Origin: Prochilodus magdalenae
Lineage: Eukaryota > Chordata > Actinopteri > Characiformes > Prochilodontidae
DNA: 64,000 nucleotides
Assembly: GCA_024036415.1 (NCBI GenBank)
Contig: JAMWET010001067.1
Coordinates: 361,001-425,000, forward strand
Reading direction: 5' to 3'
Below are positions 1-12,200 of the stretch, piece by piece. A program made the translations under genes and the position numbers. The first letter of the stretch is position 1. Every line of letters starts with the position of its first letter. The notes under the pieces are model-generated. The model saw only the letters and a program-made list of their open reading frames with translations. It was not told the origin of the DNA and did no database searches.

Positions 1-300
1 TCAAAAATTAGTTAGTCAGTGAAGTCCAGTTGTGGGACTGGCTGTAGGGTCACCGGTTCGATTCACTGAACTGACTGCACATATCTGAAATGCCCTTGAG
101 CAAGACTCAACTACTCAACTACTCCCTAGATAGGGCTGCACACTGCTCCGGGCAAGTGTGCTCACTGCCCGCTAGTCTGTGTGTTCAGAGGTAAATGCGT
201 ATCTGACTGTTTCAGTAGTAGTGCAGTAGACACATTGCTCTGTGTAAGCACGACTGACTAATGGTTCTAAACGGTAATACAGACAGCCTGAGGTAGGTAT
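1..300 (+). repeat. SINE-like repeat with tRNA-type B box
   Basis: A GGTTCGATTC motif at 55-64 matches the RNA polymerase III B box of tRNA-derived SINEs. It is followed by text typical of fish SINE bodies: a 'cccttgagcaag' segment, then 'ctgcacactgctccgggcaagtg'-like wording and a short region ending near 300. I cannot name the family, and the left end may lie outside the window. Boundaries are approximate. Confidence 0.5.
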
Positions 301-422
301 GTTATTAGTTAGCCTTTAATAGCTTCTAACATCAGCTAACAGGATTAGGGCCCCCCAAAAGGCTAGAGTAGACCCTGTGCCTCATTCAAAAAGCAACCTG
401 AGCTGAAACGTATTACAAACCC

Positions 423-871
423 ACAGGGTGGCCACTTTCATAACCCCAAAATAGAGGACATCCCACCCCTTAAAAGGTGGACATCATAAAAGGGGTGTGG
501 TACGATACTAGAACAGAGTTCAAATCATAAATAATAAAATCATAAAAATCATAACCTAACCTAACTAGATCAGGTACGATACTACAACAGAGTTTAAATC
601 ATAACCTAACCTATAGAACACATACATGATTGCTTTTAGCTAATTGGGTGAAAGGGCTATGACTGCATTAAGCTTGTCGGCAAGTCACAATGTCACATGA
701 CCTTAGTAAACCAATGAAATGCAAGGCATGTCTTTTGACATGAACATGAGCCAATGGCAGAGATGCTATTGTTCGCGGGTGAACATTTTAAATAGTCCAG
801 GTATTGCGATGGAAAACTGGGATTTGAAAAAACTGGACTGCCTGGCCTAAAACTGGACGTGTGGCCACCCT
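423..871. mobile_element. Short non-autonomous hAT-like DNA element
   Basis: The element has terminal inverted repeats: ACAGGGTGGCCAC at 423-435 and GTGGCCACCCT at 861-871. It is flanked by near-identical 8-bp direct repeats, acaaaccc (415-422) and acaaactc (872-879). Eight-base target duplications are characteristic of hAT transposons. There is no coding capacity in its 449 bp. Inside it, a segment beginning ggtacgatact occurs twice (near 499 and 573) as an internal duplication. Family assignment is inference from the ends. Confidence 0.6.
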
Positions 872-2084
872 ACAAACTCGTCATGTTCCAGAGACTCTGC
901 CGTAACAACACTCCTTACTACATCAGTGTGCCAAACAGGCTGAATGTCCCCATGCAACATGTCCCTGTTCTGTATGAGCTGGGGGAGTGAACGACATTTA
1001 CGGCAGCCCCTCCAAATCTTTAATAAACGAAGCAGGGACACTGTGTGGGTTTTTCAGCTGAGGGACTGAAGGCCCTTTCAGTGACCCCGTTTCTCTTCAT
1101 TTACATGTAGCCAGACACAGTTTAGACACCAGCTTGGCCACAGTGAGATTGCCTTTGGCTGCCCTGCTTGCGTGAGATGTCTCAGTCCACAGCTCCTGAC
1201 GGAGATTATCAGATTAGAATCATGTGGATTAAATTATGGTTGCTACACAGGCTCAGATATGACATGTCTACTACATCTCTCACACACACACATACAGGGA
1301 CACGCGCAGAAGATTAGAAGGGTCAACAACGAATGTCATATAACATAATAAACCTGTTATAAAGCCGAGCCGCCTAATTAGCTCATCGTTTATGGCTGTA
1401 AAAGGAACAGATAGGAAATATATAGAGTTATATATGGTGTTCATATGTGAGAGAAGGGCAGATACAGTAAAAATACAGATGATTTACAGCATTTATTACT
1501 GATATCATTGCTGATACTATTATTATTCATGATAATAGATGCATATTATTAGTAGTCGTAGTAGTATTAGTAATAACTAGTCAATTTAACTTAATTAATT
1601 TCATTTTGGTATTTTATCTTATTTTATTTTATATTATTTAGATTTTGTATGTACCTATAGACCATAACACCGCCACCCCCCCTCCCCCTTTTTTGCTCTG
1701 TTCTAGCACAAGCTCCCCCTATTCTGAAGGGAGTGATTAGTTGTATCCTAGGTGTGAAATGGAGGAGAGCTTTAAATCACAGTGGCTCCTGGGCAGCTCT
1801 GTATTACAGTGTATTTATGGCTGATTTATTCATGCACTCCTATTAGTGGCTGCTTCTGTATTGGATTAAGCAGCAGATCAGGCCTATAGGGAGGAGAAGT
1901 GTCGAAGCAACTGCTGAAGCGTTGTATTTGAAAAAGAAGAAGAAGAAGAAGAAACAGCCACTCCAGCAGGGAAATCAGCATCTTCCCTCATGGCCAAATT
2001 TCTGAGAGGGTAGAGTGTCCCCTCGGAGTGTTTATGTGCCATCCAGCTATTTTCCAGACACAATGTTCGTCAGCAAGAGAGAGG

Positions 2085-2120
<36 letters not shown>

Positions 2121-3255
2121 ATGCAGTGTGTTTGCTCTGGTAGCCATCACTCCACTGAGTTTACACAAGGAATGAGGAGATGTTTATTCAGTCAATCCAG
2201 CTCACACATAAAGCTTATTACAGCAATAAAGGTGAGCGCGCTCACTGTCGGACCGAAATGTCCTTATCAAACGTCCTGGCTTTTATCAAAAACAAGTCCT
2301 AATGCTATAATAAGCACCTTCCACACAAACAGTAGCCATAACTAGTCTGGCTTTATCTCCACGTTCAGTTTTACCTGAGTCCTTATATAATCACAGTAAT
2401 AACATGCAGCAGCTGAATGCAGAGGATCAACATTTTACCCATAATTCTGTCTATTATAGATACGAGCATAGTGCCAGAAAACAGCATCACTCGGTAGTCA
2501 CATCAGCGCCATAGCCCTGGTTCAGACCCGAAGACACCAAATTACAGAAACCCAAATGTCCTGGGTGTTTAACTACACTGGGGTAAATGACTCTAAACTG
2601 GGTTTTTATGGAACTAGCCCTTTAATGACCTTGGGGTCATACTACTGCGTGACCCTGTAGTACAGAGATATGCTACGGGCTGTAAGGAGGGTGGACAGAA
2701 ACAGGTTTCTCTCAATGGACTTGGTCCCTTTCAATTTATCCTTGTTGAAACATTTTACATGGCAGTGGAGAGCCAGCGTGACACTCTTGTGAGGCCTATC
2801 TGGAGGCTCGTAACAAGAGTGCTGCCGCATTTACCAGCCTGATAAACTCAGCACCCCACAGAGAGAGGGAGAGAGAGAGAAAGAGAGAGAGAGCGAGGGA
2901 GGCTAATGACCAACTCCCAACATAGTTGGGAATTCTCCGGAGGAAGAGAGAAAGAGAGACAGCTAGCTTGTGGGCTTTTGGAATTCGTCTCCATTAAGAT
3001 ATCTTACTAGTCTGTACTTGAGCTTGTAGCTGAATGAGCCATGCACAGACATGACTGATACACTAATACTGGGCTCCAACCTCAGACGATTAAAATCACG
3101 AAGCTTTTTATTGGCTAGGTAAACAGCAAACACCTTATTGAGTTCATTGATTTCAAATTAGTCTTTGAAGCGAACAAATTCTCATTAGTCCTGGCTGGTC
3201 TTCCTGCGTGGGGTCTATTAGGCCCTTGCAGCTGGTCCAGAATGCAGCAGTGGTT
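872..3255. other. Intergenic stretch without a supported gene
   Basis: Only short ORFs are present, with no recognisable protein and no splice-linked series. It holds a GA microsatellite at about 2075-2120, a second GA-rich run near 2865-2892, CA and GAA runs, and AT-rich DNA. I see no promoter-like CpG cluster. Confidence 0.6.
2075..2120. repeat. (GA)n microsatellite
   Basis: Interrupted run of GA dinucleotides. The apparent ORF across it is an artefact of the Arg-Glu repeat it encodes. Confidence 0.85.
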
Positions 3256-3274
3256 TTCTCATGTCACTGGCGTC

Positions 3275-4196
3275 CGGTAGATAGATAGATAGATAGATAG
3301 ATACTTTATTGATCCCAGAGGGAAATTCAAGGCATCCAGTAGCAGGTATACAAACTATACAGAAGTAACAACAGAAGCAAGATACTTTGGACAAATAGTC
3401 CAATACTATATAAAGTATGAAGGTATAAAAATAGAGTCCTTAGTGTCTGTGTAAAGTGTAAAGTATAGATGGAGGTAATGGTATACCGTTTGCTAAGCAA
3501 ATTAAGAAGATGGCTGTTCTCAGCCATCCAGACAGTGCAAATACGCAGTAATGTAAATAATTATCAGTGCAAAAAGTGTAAACAGTACAGAATGGAGTAG
3601 AATAATACAATATAAATAGATGTAGGGCATTTAGGAGGGCATTTAGGAGGGAGTGTGTGCAGAGATGGGGTGTGTCCAGAGGAGGGAGTGTGTGCAGAGA
3701 CCGGGGTGTGTCCAGAGGAGGGAGTGTGTGCAGAGATGGGGGTGTGTCCGTTGGAGTGACCGGAAGGAAAGAGTGTCCAGAGTTTTCATCTGCTGTGCTG
3801 AGAGGAGTTGAACAGTCTTATGGCCTGAGGGACAAAAGACTTCCTGAGTCCTGTCTGTACTGGGACATCAGCCACCACTGAATGAGCTCCTCTGCCTGAT
3901 GATCGTGCTGTGCAGAGGATGGTGAACATTGTCCATGATGTTCAGCAGCTTGTTGAGGGCTCTGTCTCTGGTGAGGCTAGCTCTAGTCCCAGCACAGAAC
4001 CAGCTTTCCTCCCCAGCCTGTCGAGTCGTCCAGCATCCCTCTTGCTGATACTGCCTCCCCAACACACCACAGCATAGAAGAGGACGCTGGCTACCACAGA
4101 CTGGTAGAACATCAGCAGGAGTTTCTGCCATTTCAGATTTAAAACCCTGATCCCTACTATGGACCAGTCCTCATGAAAGACACACATCAAGTCTCG
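3275..4196 (-). mobile_element. Degenerate 3' end of a non-LTR retrotransposon (LINE)
   Basis: On the minus strand, two overlapping frames give the C-terminal end of a LINE reverse-transcriptase protein. One carries FYQSVVASVLFYAVVCWGG and KRDAGRLDRL. After a frame shift the other carries LLNIMDNVHHPLHSTIIRQR. The minus-strand 3' end runs into a short GATA/TAGA tandem repeat (about 3275-3302) next to an antisense 'ctttattgatccc' tail, the usual 3' terminus of such fish LINEs. The copy is 5'-truncated and frameshifted, so it cannot make protein. I would place it in the Rex1/L2/CR1 group, but only loosely. Confidence 0.7.
3646..3749. repeat. Three-copy minisatellite inside the LINE 3' region
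   Basis: A unit of about 35 bp starting ggagggagtgtgtgcagaga and ending gtgtgtcc is repeated three times with small differences. It sits between the degenerate LINE coding part and its GATA tail. Confidence 0.7.
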
Positions 4197-4199
4197 CCA

Positions 4200-6120
4200 C
4201 TCCCGACACCCAGATACTGGAAAAATCTTCCACAGCTGCCCAAACTGTCTTGCAGCCTTCAGCCACTGGCCTTAGGCCTATCTCTTAGTGAACCTCTTCA
4301 ATGAGAACTAATGTAGGTACCCCACTAGATGCAGTGTACTGCATCTCTGCATTCTTCCTTCTAGGCATCAGCATTGGCTTTTGTTCCCCCAGCGTTCCAG
4401 TGAAAGGGTAGTTCTGGAGCTATCTGTACTAGCTAGGGTAGATGCACTCAGAGCATATGAAAAGTCCTACTGTAAGTTGCTCTCTGAACACTTCTGGATG
4501 AATTGGAATATCAACTGTTCAACTGAATGTGCACTAGTGCTGGGGCTATTACAGCCACAACCAGGGAACTCTATATTGTTCCCCAGGGCTTTGGAGCAGG
4601 ATCTTATACAAGCGTACATGTATACGATATCGAGGGGTCCATATACTTTAGGACATACAGTGGATCTTTACTCATGTAGAATATTGTGCATTATTATTTT
4701 TTAGCCTACTTTATTACAACGACCAAGTTAATTATATCAGATTACATCATCCATGGGGCAAATTCCCCAGGGTTTTGATTCCACATGAACCATTATTACA
4801 TCATACATTAACCAGCAACTGATTATGATGTAACACACATCTTCCAAAATAAGCAAACCTGCAGGCAGCATCTGTGGAATAAAAATGACTACTAGAAAAC
4901 AACGCTGGGGGAAAAGGGCAAAGATGACTGGGCACACGTGCATTTACGGTCAGCGGATAGACCATTAACTCCTTTTTTAGTCAACCTACTTGAGTCACTG
5001 CCAGAAGTTTATAGTGAAAAGGGGGCATGGAGGAAGAAAAGGCCCATTCCAGCAGCTGCGTCTAAAAATGGCAGCTGCCACTTAGCTGGATCAAAGAGGA
5101 ACAAACTACAGCTGAGCAACTGCTCCACTACAGAGGGCTCCAAGATGGAGCTTTTCCAGGCAGGAGCCCGGGGACGTCCTTATACTGTGTGTTTGCGTAA
5201 AGGGCCACAGGTTAAGAGAAAGCACGTGTGTGTGTGTAGGTCTGTGTGTACTGGTGACCGAGTCAGCCCTGGTGAAAGCAGTTAAGTAGGTCAAGCTGAA
5301 TCCCAGACGTCAGGTGATTGTCACATTTCCAGAAAGCCCTCCCTCCCCCTGCTGGATGGAGCATGCCATTGCAGCCTCAGACTGGGTCAATGGACCAGAA
5401 CTCCAAACTATAAGCCAAAAACCTATTCCCCACGAAACCAAACAGATACAAGCTTCTCTACAGTGGCATGGATGGGCAAGAGGCAGTTTTGCATAACTTG
5501 TGAGAAGAAAAGCACAGAAGCATGGCAAGCTCAGGACGTGGCAACAGAGAAGAAACGCACAACCAGAAGTTTTGACACCCGCACATTCAACATTTCTTTT
5601 TGGGTATTCATGTACTGCAGTAACAGCCCCTTTACACTACATGCTGGAACATTACTCCCAGAATTTGATCACACTCAGCAATAAGATCATTAGTGAAGTC
5701 AGGTACTGAAGTTGGACGACTCGTTCCGGACCACTGCAACCCTTTTTTTTCGATCTAGCTGACCCCTGTAATTGGGCGTGGTGACCTTGGGCTTCAACGC
5801 AGCTGCTCTAAAGCATCTCTTTCTAGAAACACTGCTTTTCTATGGAGACTGTAAACTATTTGTGAACACCTGCAACAGCAAAGCCTGCATCTTATATAAA
5901 AAAAAAAAAGTTGAATTCACTACATGTAAGGGTTATCTGAATACTCACATCGTACAGACCTGTGCAAAAAAAGAAAATGTAAGATTTTTAAAAATATTTT
6001 TAAACTACTCTTAATGGTCCTCCTTTCATCCTGAAACTGAGATTTGAATATGATTTGAACAACAGATAACTTACAGGGAAGGGCTCAGAGTATATGTCCA
6101 AAAGACAATCAATTACTCAT
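4200..6120. other. Intergenic stretch downstream of sf3b2, no gene seen
   Basis: Several ORFs of 60-115 codons occur, but none resembles a known protein and none has linked exons. I see nothing else definable. The sf3b2 transcript should end at its right edge. Confidence 0.5.
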
Positions 6121-6137
6121 CAATAAAATGGCATGGA

Positions 6138-6148
6138 TTTATTTTATT
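6138..6148 (-). terminator. sf3b2: sf3b2 polyadenylation signals
   Basis: Two overlapping AATAAA hexamers read on the minus strand (6138-6143 and 6143-6148), about 140 bases past the sf3b2 stop codon. They are the best candidates for the mRNA 3' end, which would lie about 10-30 bases lower. Confidence 0.6.
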
Positions 6149-6284
6149 TACAAAAGGTCACTGAAAAATGAAAAACTGCTGCTCGTCAGCTTACACATAC
6201 ACGGCATTGTTTCTACAGAACCCACTTAAAATAAAAAAACAGCAAGTATGAATAGCGGTGGTCTCAACGGTGGAACTTTCCTCT

Positions 6285-9200
6285 TTAAAACTTGAATTCT
6301 TTGTATTTCTTGGCTCCAGCCCGGGTGTCCTGGGGCTGACCCTTCCTCTTCTTTTGCTGAGAGAGACAGAGAGGGCTATAAGTTAAAACAAAAGGAGATG
6401 CCTACCATTCAGAACCCTCCACAACACTCAAAGGAGGTGCGTAACAGTCATGCTGACAGCTCACGTAAAGCCTTTATTTTTCTGCTGTACTTTTGTAAAG
6501 AATGTAATTCATTCAGGTTATTTGAGTGTTACACTGTAAAAACGTTTTTCCTTCACCAGGTTCTTGTTCTACTTGTTCTGAGCGTGGTTTAGAAAGCCTT
6601 ATAGCTATTTTAACCATGTGAGCCCAGATTTCCATTTAAACCAACCAAACACCTTTTATTTCATTAAGAGCTGCTTCTAAACTTTTTTTATTATTTAATA
6701 TTTACTACTTGCATTAAATGTGATCTGTAAATAAGGTTTAGATCCTTCTTCCTATTGTTATTATTACCTTCTGCTTGGCTGCATGTTCAGCCACCATGTC
6801 GCTGAAGTCCTCCTTCTCCACCTGCGCCTGCTGCTCGCGCACATGTTCCTCGTACTTCTGTGTCATCGCCATGGGGTCCAACTCCAACTCCTCCGGAGCC
6901 AGTGCGACCTCCACACCCTGAGAGTCGCCACCCAAACCAGACACCCCAGCCGCCTTGCGACCTGCAACAGCCGCCTACAGGGCAAAAAGAGCGTGCTTAA
7001 AAGAAAGCCTATTGGCATGCAAGCTATGACACGTTCGCTTTGGTGCTCATTAATCTTTCCTGTCATTTAAAATGCAAATGGGACCCATCTGGAGGACTGC
7101 TATCTGAATTGAATCTGAGTTCTGAGCTCACAGATGAACAAGGAGGCAAGATAACCCCACGGATAAGAGAGACAGACTCGTTTTCTTCTGATGACTAAAG
7201 CCAAGATGTACCAAAGCCAGCAGTGTTTAGGGACACAATCATACACAGCAACAGAACTAATGCTCTTGGCATCATTCAGCTCTCTCTTTCACACGTGCTT
7301 CTGGTGTATCAGTCCTAGGCTCTCAAAGGTTATTTATAGCATTTAACCATTTAAGTGCCATAAAATAATATAAAATGTTAATTGTATTAGGACCTCTTTT
7401 GCATTGTACATACTGAGACCAGTCATAATTCATCTTTAATGAGCTCTTTATCCCGTCACATTGAACAGGTTCAGCATAATTGGACATGCTGGCTTTGCTG
7501 TTTGTTACTACAGTTTGAGGTATAAAGGAAGCCTAAATTAAGGAAGCTCCCAGTGGACTTCAAAAAGAAAGTTGTATATGCCTGAGTCTGGAAAAAGGTT
7601 TTGGGCATTTGGAATGTCCAAAATATTAGTCAATCCTTCCACTGTTCAGAAGACAATCTATGAGTACAGAACATACAAACCATTGTAAGTCTGTCTGAGA
7701 CAGGCCTTCCCAGCATGTTTAACCCAAGTGAAGCAAAAAAGTTGCTTGAAAAAACCCCAAAATTACACCATAGAATCCAAGGTTGGCCGTCAAAGTAAGC
7801 ATCAGACCAAATGTAAAGCATGGTGGTGGAAATGCTATGGTTTGGGGATGCTTTGCTACTGCAAGGGACTAACCAACATAAACACAAATCAAAAATGAAT
7901 TACAAAACAGAGTGCTTGAGCAAAAGGTTGGGCCATTTGGGGGAAAACAGTTGAGGCCAAAACAGTGGACCTTCCAGGATAGATAATCCCAAAAGGTGAA
8001 GACTGGCTGTGGGATGGCCTAGAGTCAAAACTCATATCTGGACAAAATATTGCACAGCTGCAAGAATTCTGCATGAAGATTATAGAAAACGCCTACACAA
8101 CGTTGTTTATATCAGAATAGGCAGTGGCAGTTACTAAAGACAGGAGGGCAAGAGCAGGAGTTAGTTCCTCCTTCCTTTTTTCCTCTCACTCACCGCAGAC
8201 ATGTCATAGATGTGAGTGGATGCCATCATGGCTGCTCCGACTGGACCCGTTCGCCTCTCAGGCAACACCGTGAACAGTTGAGGAGTCTCGTTCCTGATTG
8301 ATCAAAAGCAGAAGCATAGTGGTTAATGACATTTTCAAGGTAAAAAGCCAAAAATCTAATGTGATGAAGTTAAACAATAGTCCATTAAAATATTATAATT
8401 TACCATATTAAAAAATATGTACTATTCCCAAATAAAAGATCGTTCTCATTTCAAAAGGTGGGTTTATCGTTCACGAGGACGCACCAGGCAACCGGTTCCC
8501 CTAGATAGGCCTACTAAAAAATGAAGCGTGCAGCTAAAAATAGTGGTGTTCAGGGACACTTTCCAAAAGGACGACAGCCTGACTACAACAGCATACCACG
8601 TTAACAGCAAACATCCACAAGCAATAGGACGGACAACTGTTCTGTTCATGTTCTCAGAAAGTGTGATGCTCCGGGGTGTGAGGAAAACCACACATGGGTG
8701 TACAAAATTATAGAGAACGATATGTTGGACTTTCGAGAGTCGCTGAGGGCAATCAGACTTTTAAACCAGAACTATTCCTGTGCTATATTCATGGGTTTGC
8801 AGCCTTGGTTTTAGGCTTGGAGGCTTGTAATACTCAGGATCTATAAAACATTTCGGGAACAGATATTATATTCCACGTACATTATTATTACACCTGTCAT
8901 AGAAGCACTTCTTTACACCCACTCACCCATCCATGGCCTCTTCAATTTTCTTCTTCCTGAGTTCAATCAACTCTGGAGTCTCCATACCAGCAGGAACAGA
9001 GGAGAACCCACCAGGGGTGAGCATGCCACTGATGGTAAAAACAAAAATCTGATTAGTTTTCACATCTGTAGAGCAAACTCATAGAACACTCAAATCTTCA
9101 GTGTGGGATAAAATTAAATGCAAGTGCAGTGATGAAGCCACCACTACACTTATGCTTGTGGTTTACAAGTGTATTCTAGTACCCTTGGTCCTGGACCACT

Positions 9201-12200
9201 TTAGCCCTGGTTCCCTTAACATTCATAAAGACATATGACATCTAACCAATGTCACAAAGATGGCTTTAAAAAATGTAAAAAATAAAAAAAGGTTAAAAAA
9301 AATATTAATTAAACTCCCCAACTAAACACTACACTGTAGTCCAACCATGTTTACTAATTTTATATACATCTTGTGATAATACAAAGCAGTAAGCCACAAA
9401 CAGCTGTGCATTATCATCGTTTTCAAACGATTTTGATAATGTGGAAAACCTTTCATCGTGACACTTAATATACTAGAGAATTTTAGAAATACTTTAAAGT
9501 ATATCTGAGCATCTTTTGAGAAGCGAGTGTTCCATGCCAATTCAGTGCTCTTAAAGAGACACAATCGTGGCAGAGGAATGCAGAGAGACGACGGGTTATG
9601 TTCTGTTTGGGCCACAGGGGCGACTTTGGTTGGCTCTGCATTCAAACGAAGATGTTTGGAAGAGAACTAAGACAGACTTGCTCATGGTGTGCACCCAGGT
9701 TCAACAGCAGCATTCTTACTTCTATGAACCACATTATAAAAGCAATTGTAATACAGTTCGATTCAATCAAACCTAGCCTGCTAAACACAAACATGCCCTG
9801 AAAGGCATCAGTACCTGTCGGCAGGCGTGAAGAAACCGGTTTCATCTGGTTTGTCCTCGTCACTCTCTTCCTCCTCTTCTTCCTCCGAGGATTCCTCATC
9901 AGACGGTTCCAGCTCGCCCCACGGGGTGCGGTCCACCTCCTCCTCCTCAGCTTTGGCCTGTTCACACACGACACTGACTCAGAAAACATATCTGCAGTGC
10001 TGCAAAAGTCTGACTGAACCGCATACTTTTACACCAGTGCTGGGATTTTAATGTATTTCTGTATTATTTTTAGTTTCTCTGAACATGGTTTATTTTTAGG
10101 CAGTTACCAGGGAAGAATTCTCAGTTTTACTTTCAGCACTCAATCATGGCCTAGCCTTAGAAACATACAAGATAAAAAAAAGATCCAAGCTGTTTTCTTA
10201 GCAAAATCAGAAAAAGTATTAGGAGCAACTTAATATGCCATAACATATGAATCAAAATCTAAAATAATACTTCTCTCTATTAACCCTAATGCTTATCACT
10301 TTCACTTAACACTTCAAAGTGTTTATTAATGGATACATTGATTCAGTGCAATTGGGATCAGTAGATGATTATTACTGATCTGCTTCATCAGAGTAACAAT
10401 AAAATGTGACTGTGGGACGTACTGCACTGAAGTTACCGTTAACAAAGAGGCAACAGAAGATCAGAAAAGGCCATGTTTTGTGGCTACCTTAATGGGCTAC
10501 AAGCTTGGTGTTTCATTTACATACATAAACTCAACACATGGATGAAGTGTGAGAGTGCACATCTGACAAGCTCGCCATGCTGCTCTTCTGAAGAGAAGGT
10601 GGACTGCCCTGGCTTAGAAAATGAAACGTGTGTTTGTGTGTGTCTTGTTTACCTGGAAATCCACAGCGTTGGTTCCGAACACATCACCATATAGAGGTTT
10701 ACCGGTCTCATCAACAGGAGGTTTACCCCAGCCTCCAGCGTGATATCCAAACGAACAGTTCTGCAAGTGATTGTGTGAGAGGAGAAATATTGAACTATTC
10801 AACCACAACAAGACAAACTAAAAATTCTCCCTCCTTAACACAGATTCTTCATCAACACAGTTTACAAAGCACTGCAGCTAAAATCTGTAATTTTATCTGC
10901 CCTAAATTACTAGTACACTGTCTGAACTTGGACTACTCAAATATGCAATTACTCTGTAGTGACAAACACTTTTTAAATTAAAAACTGTGTGCTGGAGGCA
11001 AAATAAGAAGTATGTGCTGCTGGTGCTTCCTTCTCAGTTGTTCCACACTAACCTCAGGAATGGGGGCGTTAAGACCAGGAATTTTGAGGTTAGGATAGGA
11101 GGGAGGAGGGCCGTATCTCTGCATGGCAATAAGCCATGGAGGGGGGACTTTATGAGAATTCTGCAGAGAGACGGAAAGACAGAGAAAAACATCACTGTGG
11201 TATGTCAACCAAACAATATCCAAATTGTCAACAATGTTCACAGTCCATCAGCGAATGCATTACGGTGGATTTACATAGCATTAGTATTTTCCTGCATATG
11301 CTCCTGTGGTCACAGAAATGAAAATCGCCATGTGGGCCACCTTACAGGTTAATAAGCATTTTTTTAAAATTAACTCACAATTAAATGGTTAACAGCAAAG
11401 TAATTCAAAGGGGATGGATATGAATTGCTCTGTTCTGGAGGACAGTGAAGTAAAAGGAACCAGATGTTTTAATGCTTCTGGAGATATGCTGACTGTTTTA
11501 CAACAGCTTTGGGGTTTGGCTAAAATTACATAATTCATCAAAGAGATTACAAATACAGCCCATTACCGACACTGCAGAGAAATCAGACAATGTTTCTTTC
11601 GAATGGACTGTTTACACCACTCTAAAAAAGACTTAGTTTCCATTTTAAGAAGTAAATCATGTAGAGATCTTGGAAAAAAATGAATGATGTAATCCCCCTT
11701 TAAGCAGGACGTTTAAAAACCACATAAATCAGCAGAGCTAATCTTTCTGATCTACAGCACCATCTGCTGGCTAAAGAGCCGTTTTCTGCAGTTGAAAGCA
11801 ATGCAGCATACGGAAAGTAAACTGATCCAAGCTGGCAAAAATGAAGAGGAAAGAGTGAATGAATTACTCACAGGGCCTGTGGGCATGCCCAGAGCAATCC
11901 TCAGCTCATCAGACAGATCACCAGGTTTCTTTTCCTTCAGCCGTGTCTCAAACTCTTTGCCCTGAGAGGCATGGGGATAGACAGTAAATATGACAGTTAT
12001 GGAAGTGTCATCTGGGGCATGGAAATGAGAAAACGCATTACATTATTTTGCCATGTGAAGACTAAAAAAGGGGGAACTGGCAGAAACAGAAAAATTACCT
12101 CGTAGTACAGGTCTCCATGGATAGTGAGTTTTGGCTTTATCTGCCACTTGAAGAAAGCATCGTGGAGCTTCTGGTAGTCAATGTCAATCTTGCCCATTTT

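Noticed and set aside
4938..5285. 115-codon plus-strand frame in the left intergenic region
   Set aside because: No family resemblance, low-complexity ending from a GT run, and no splice or promoter context.
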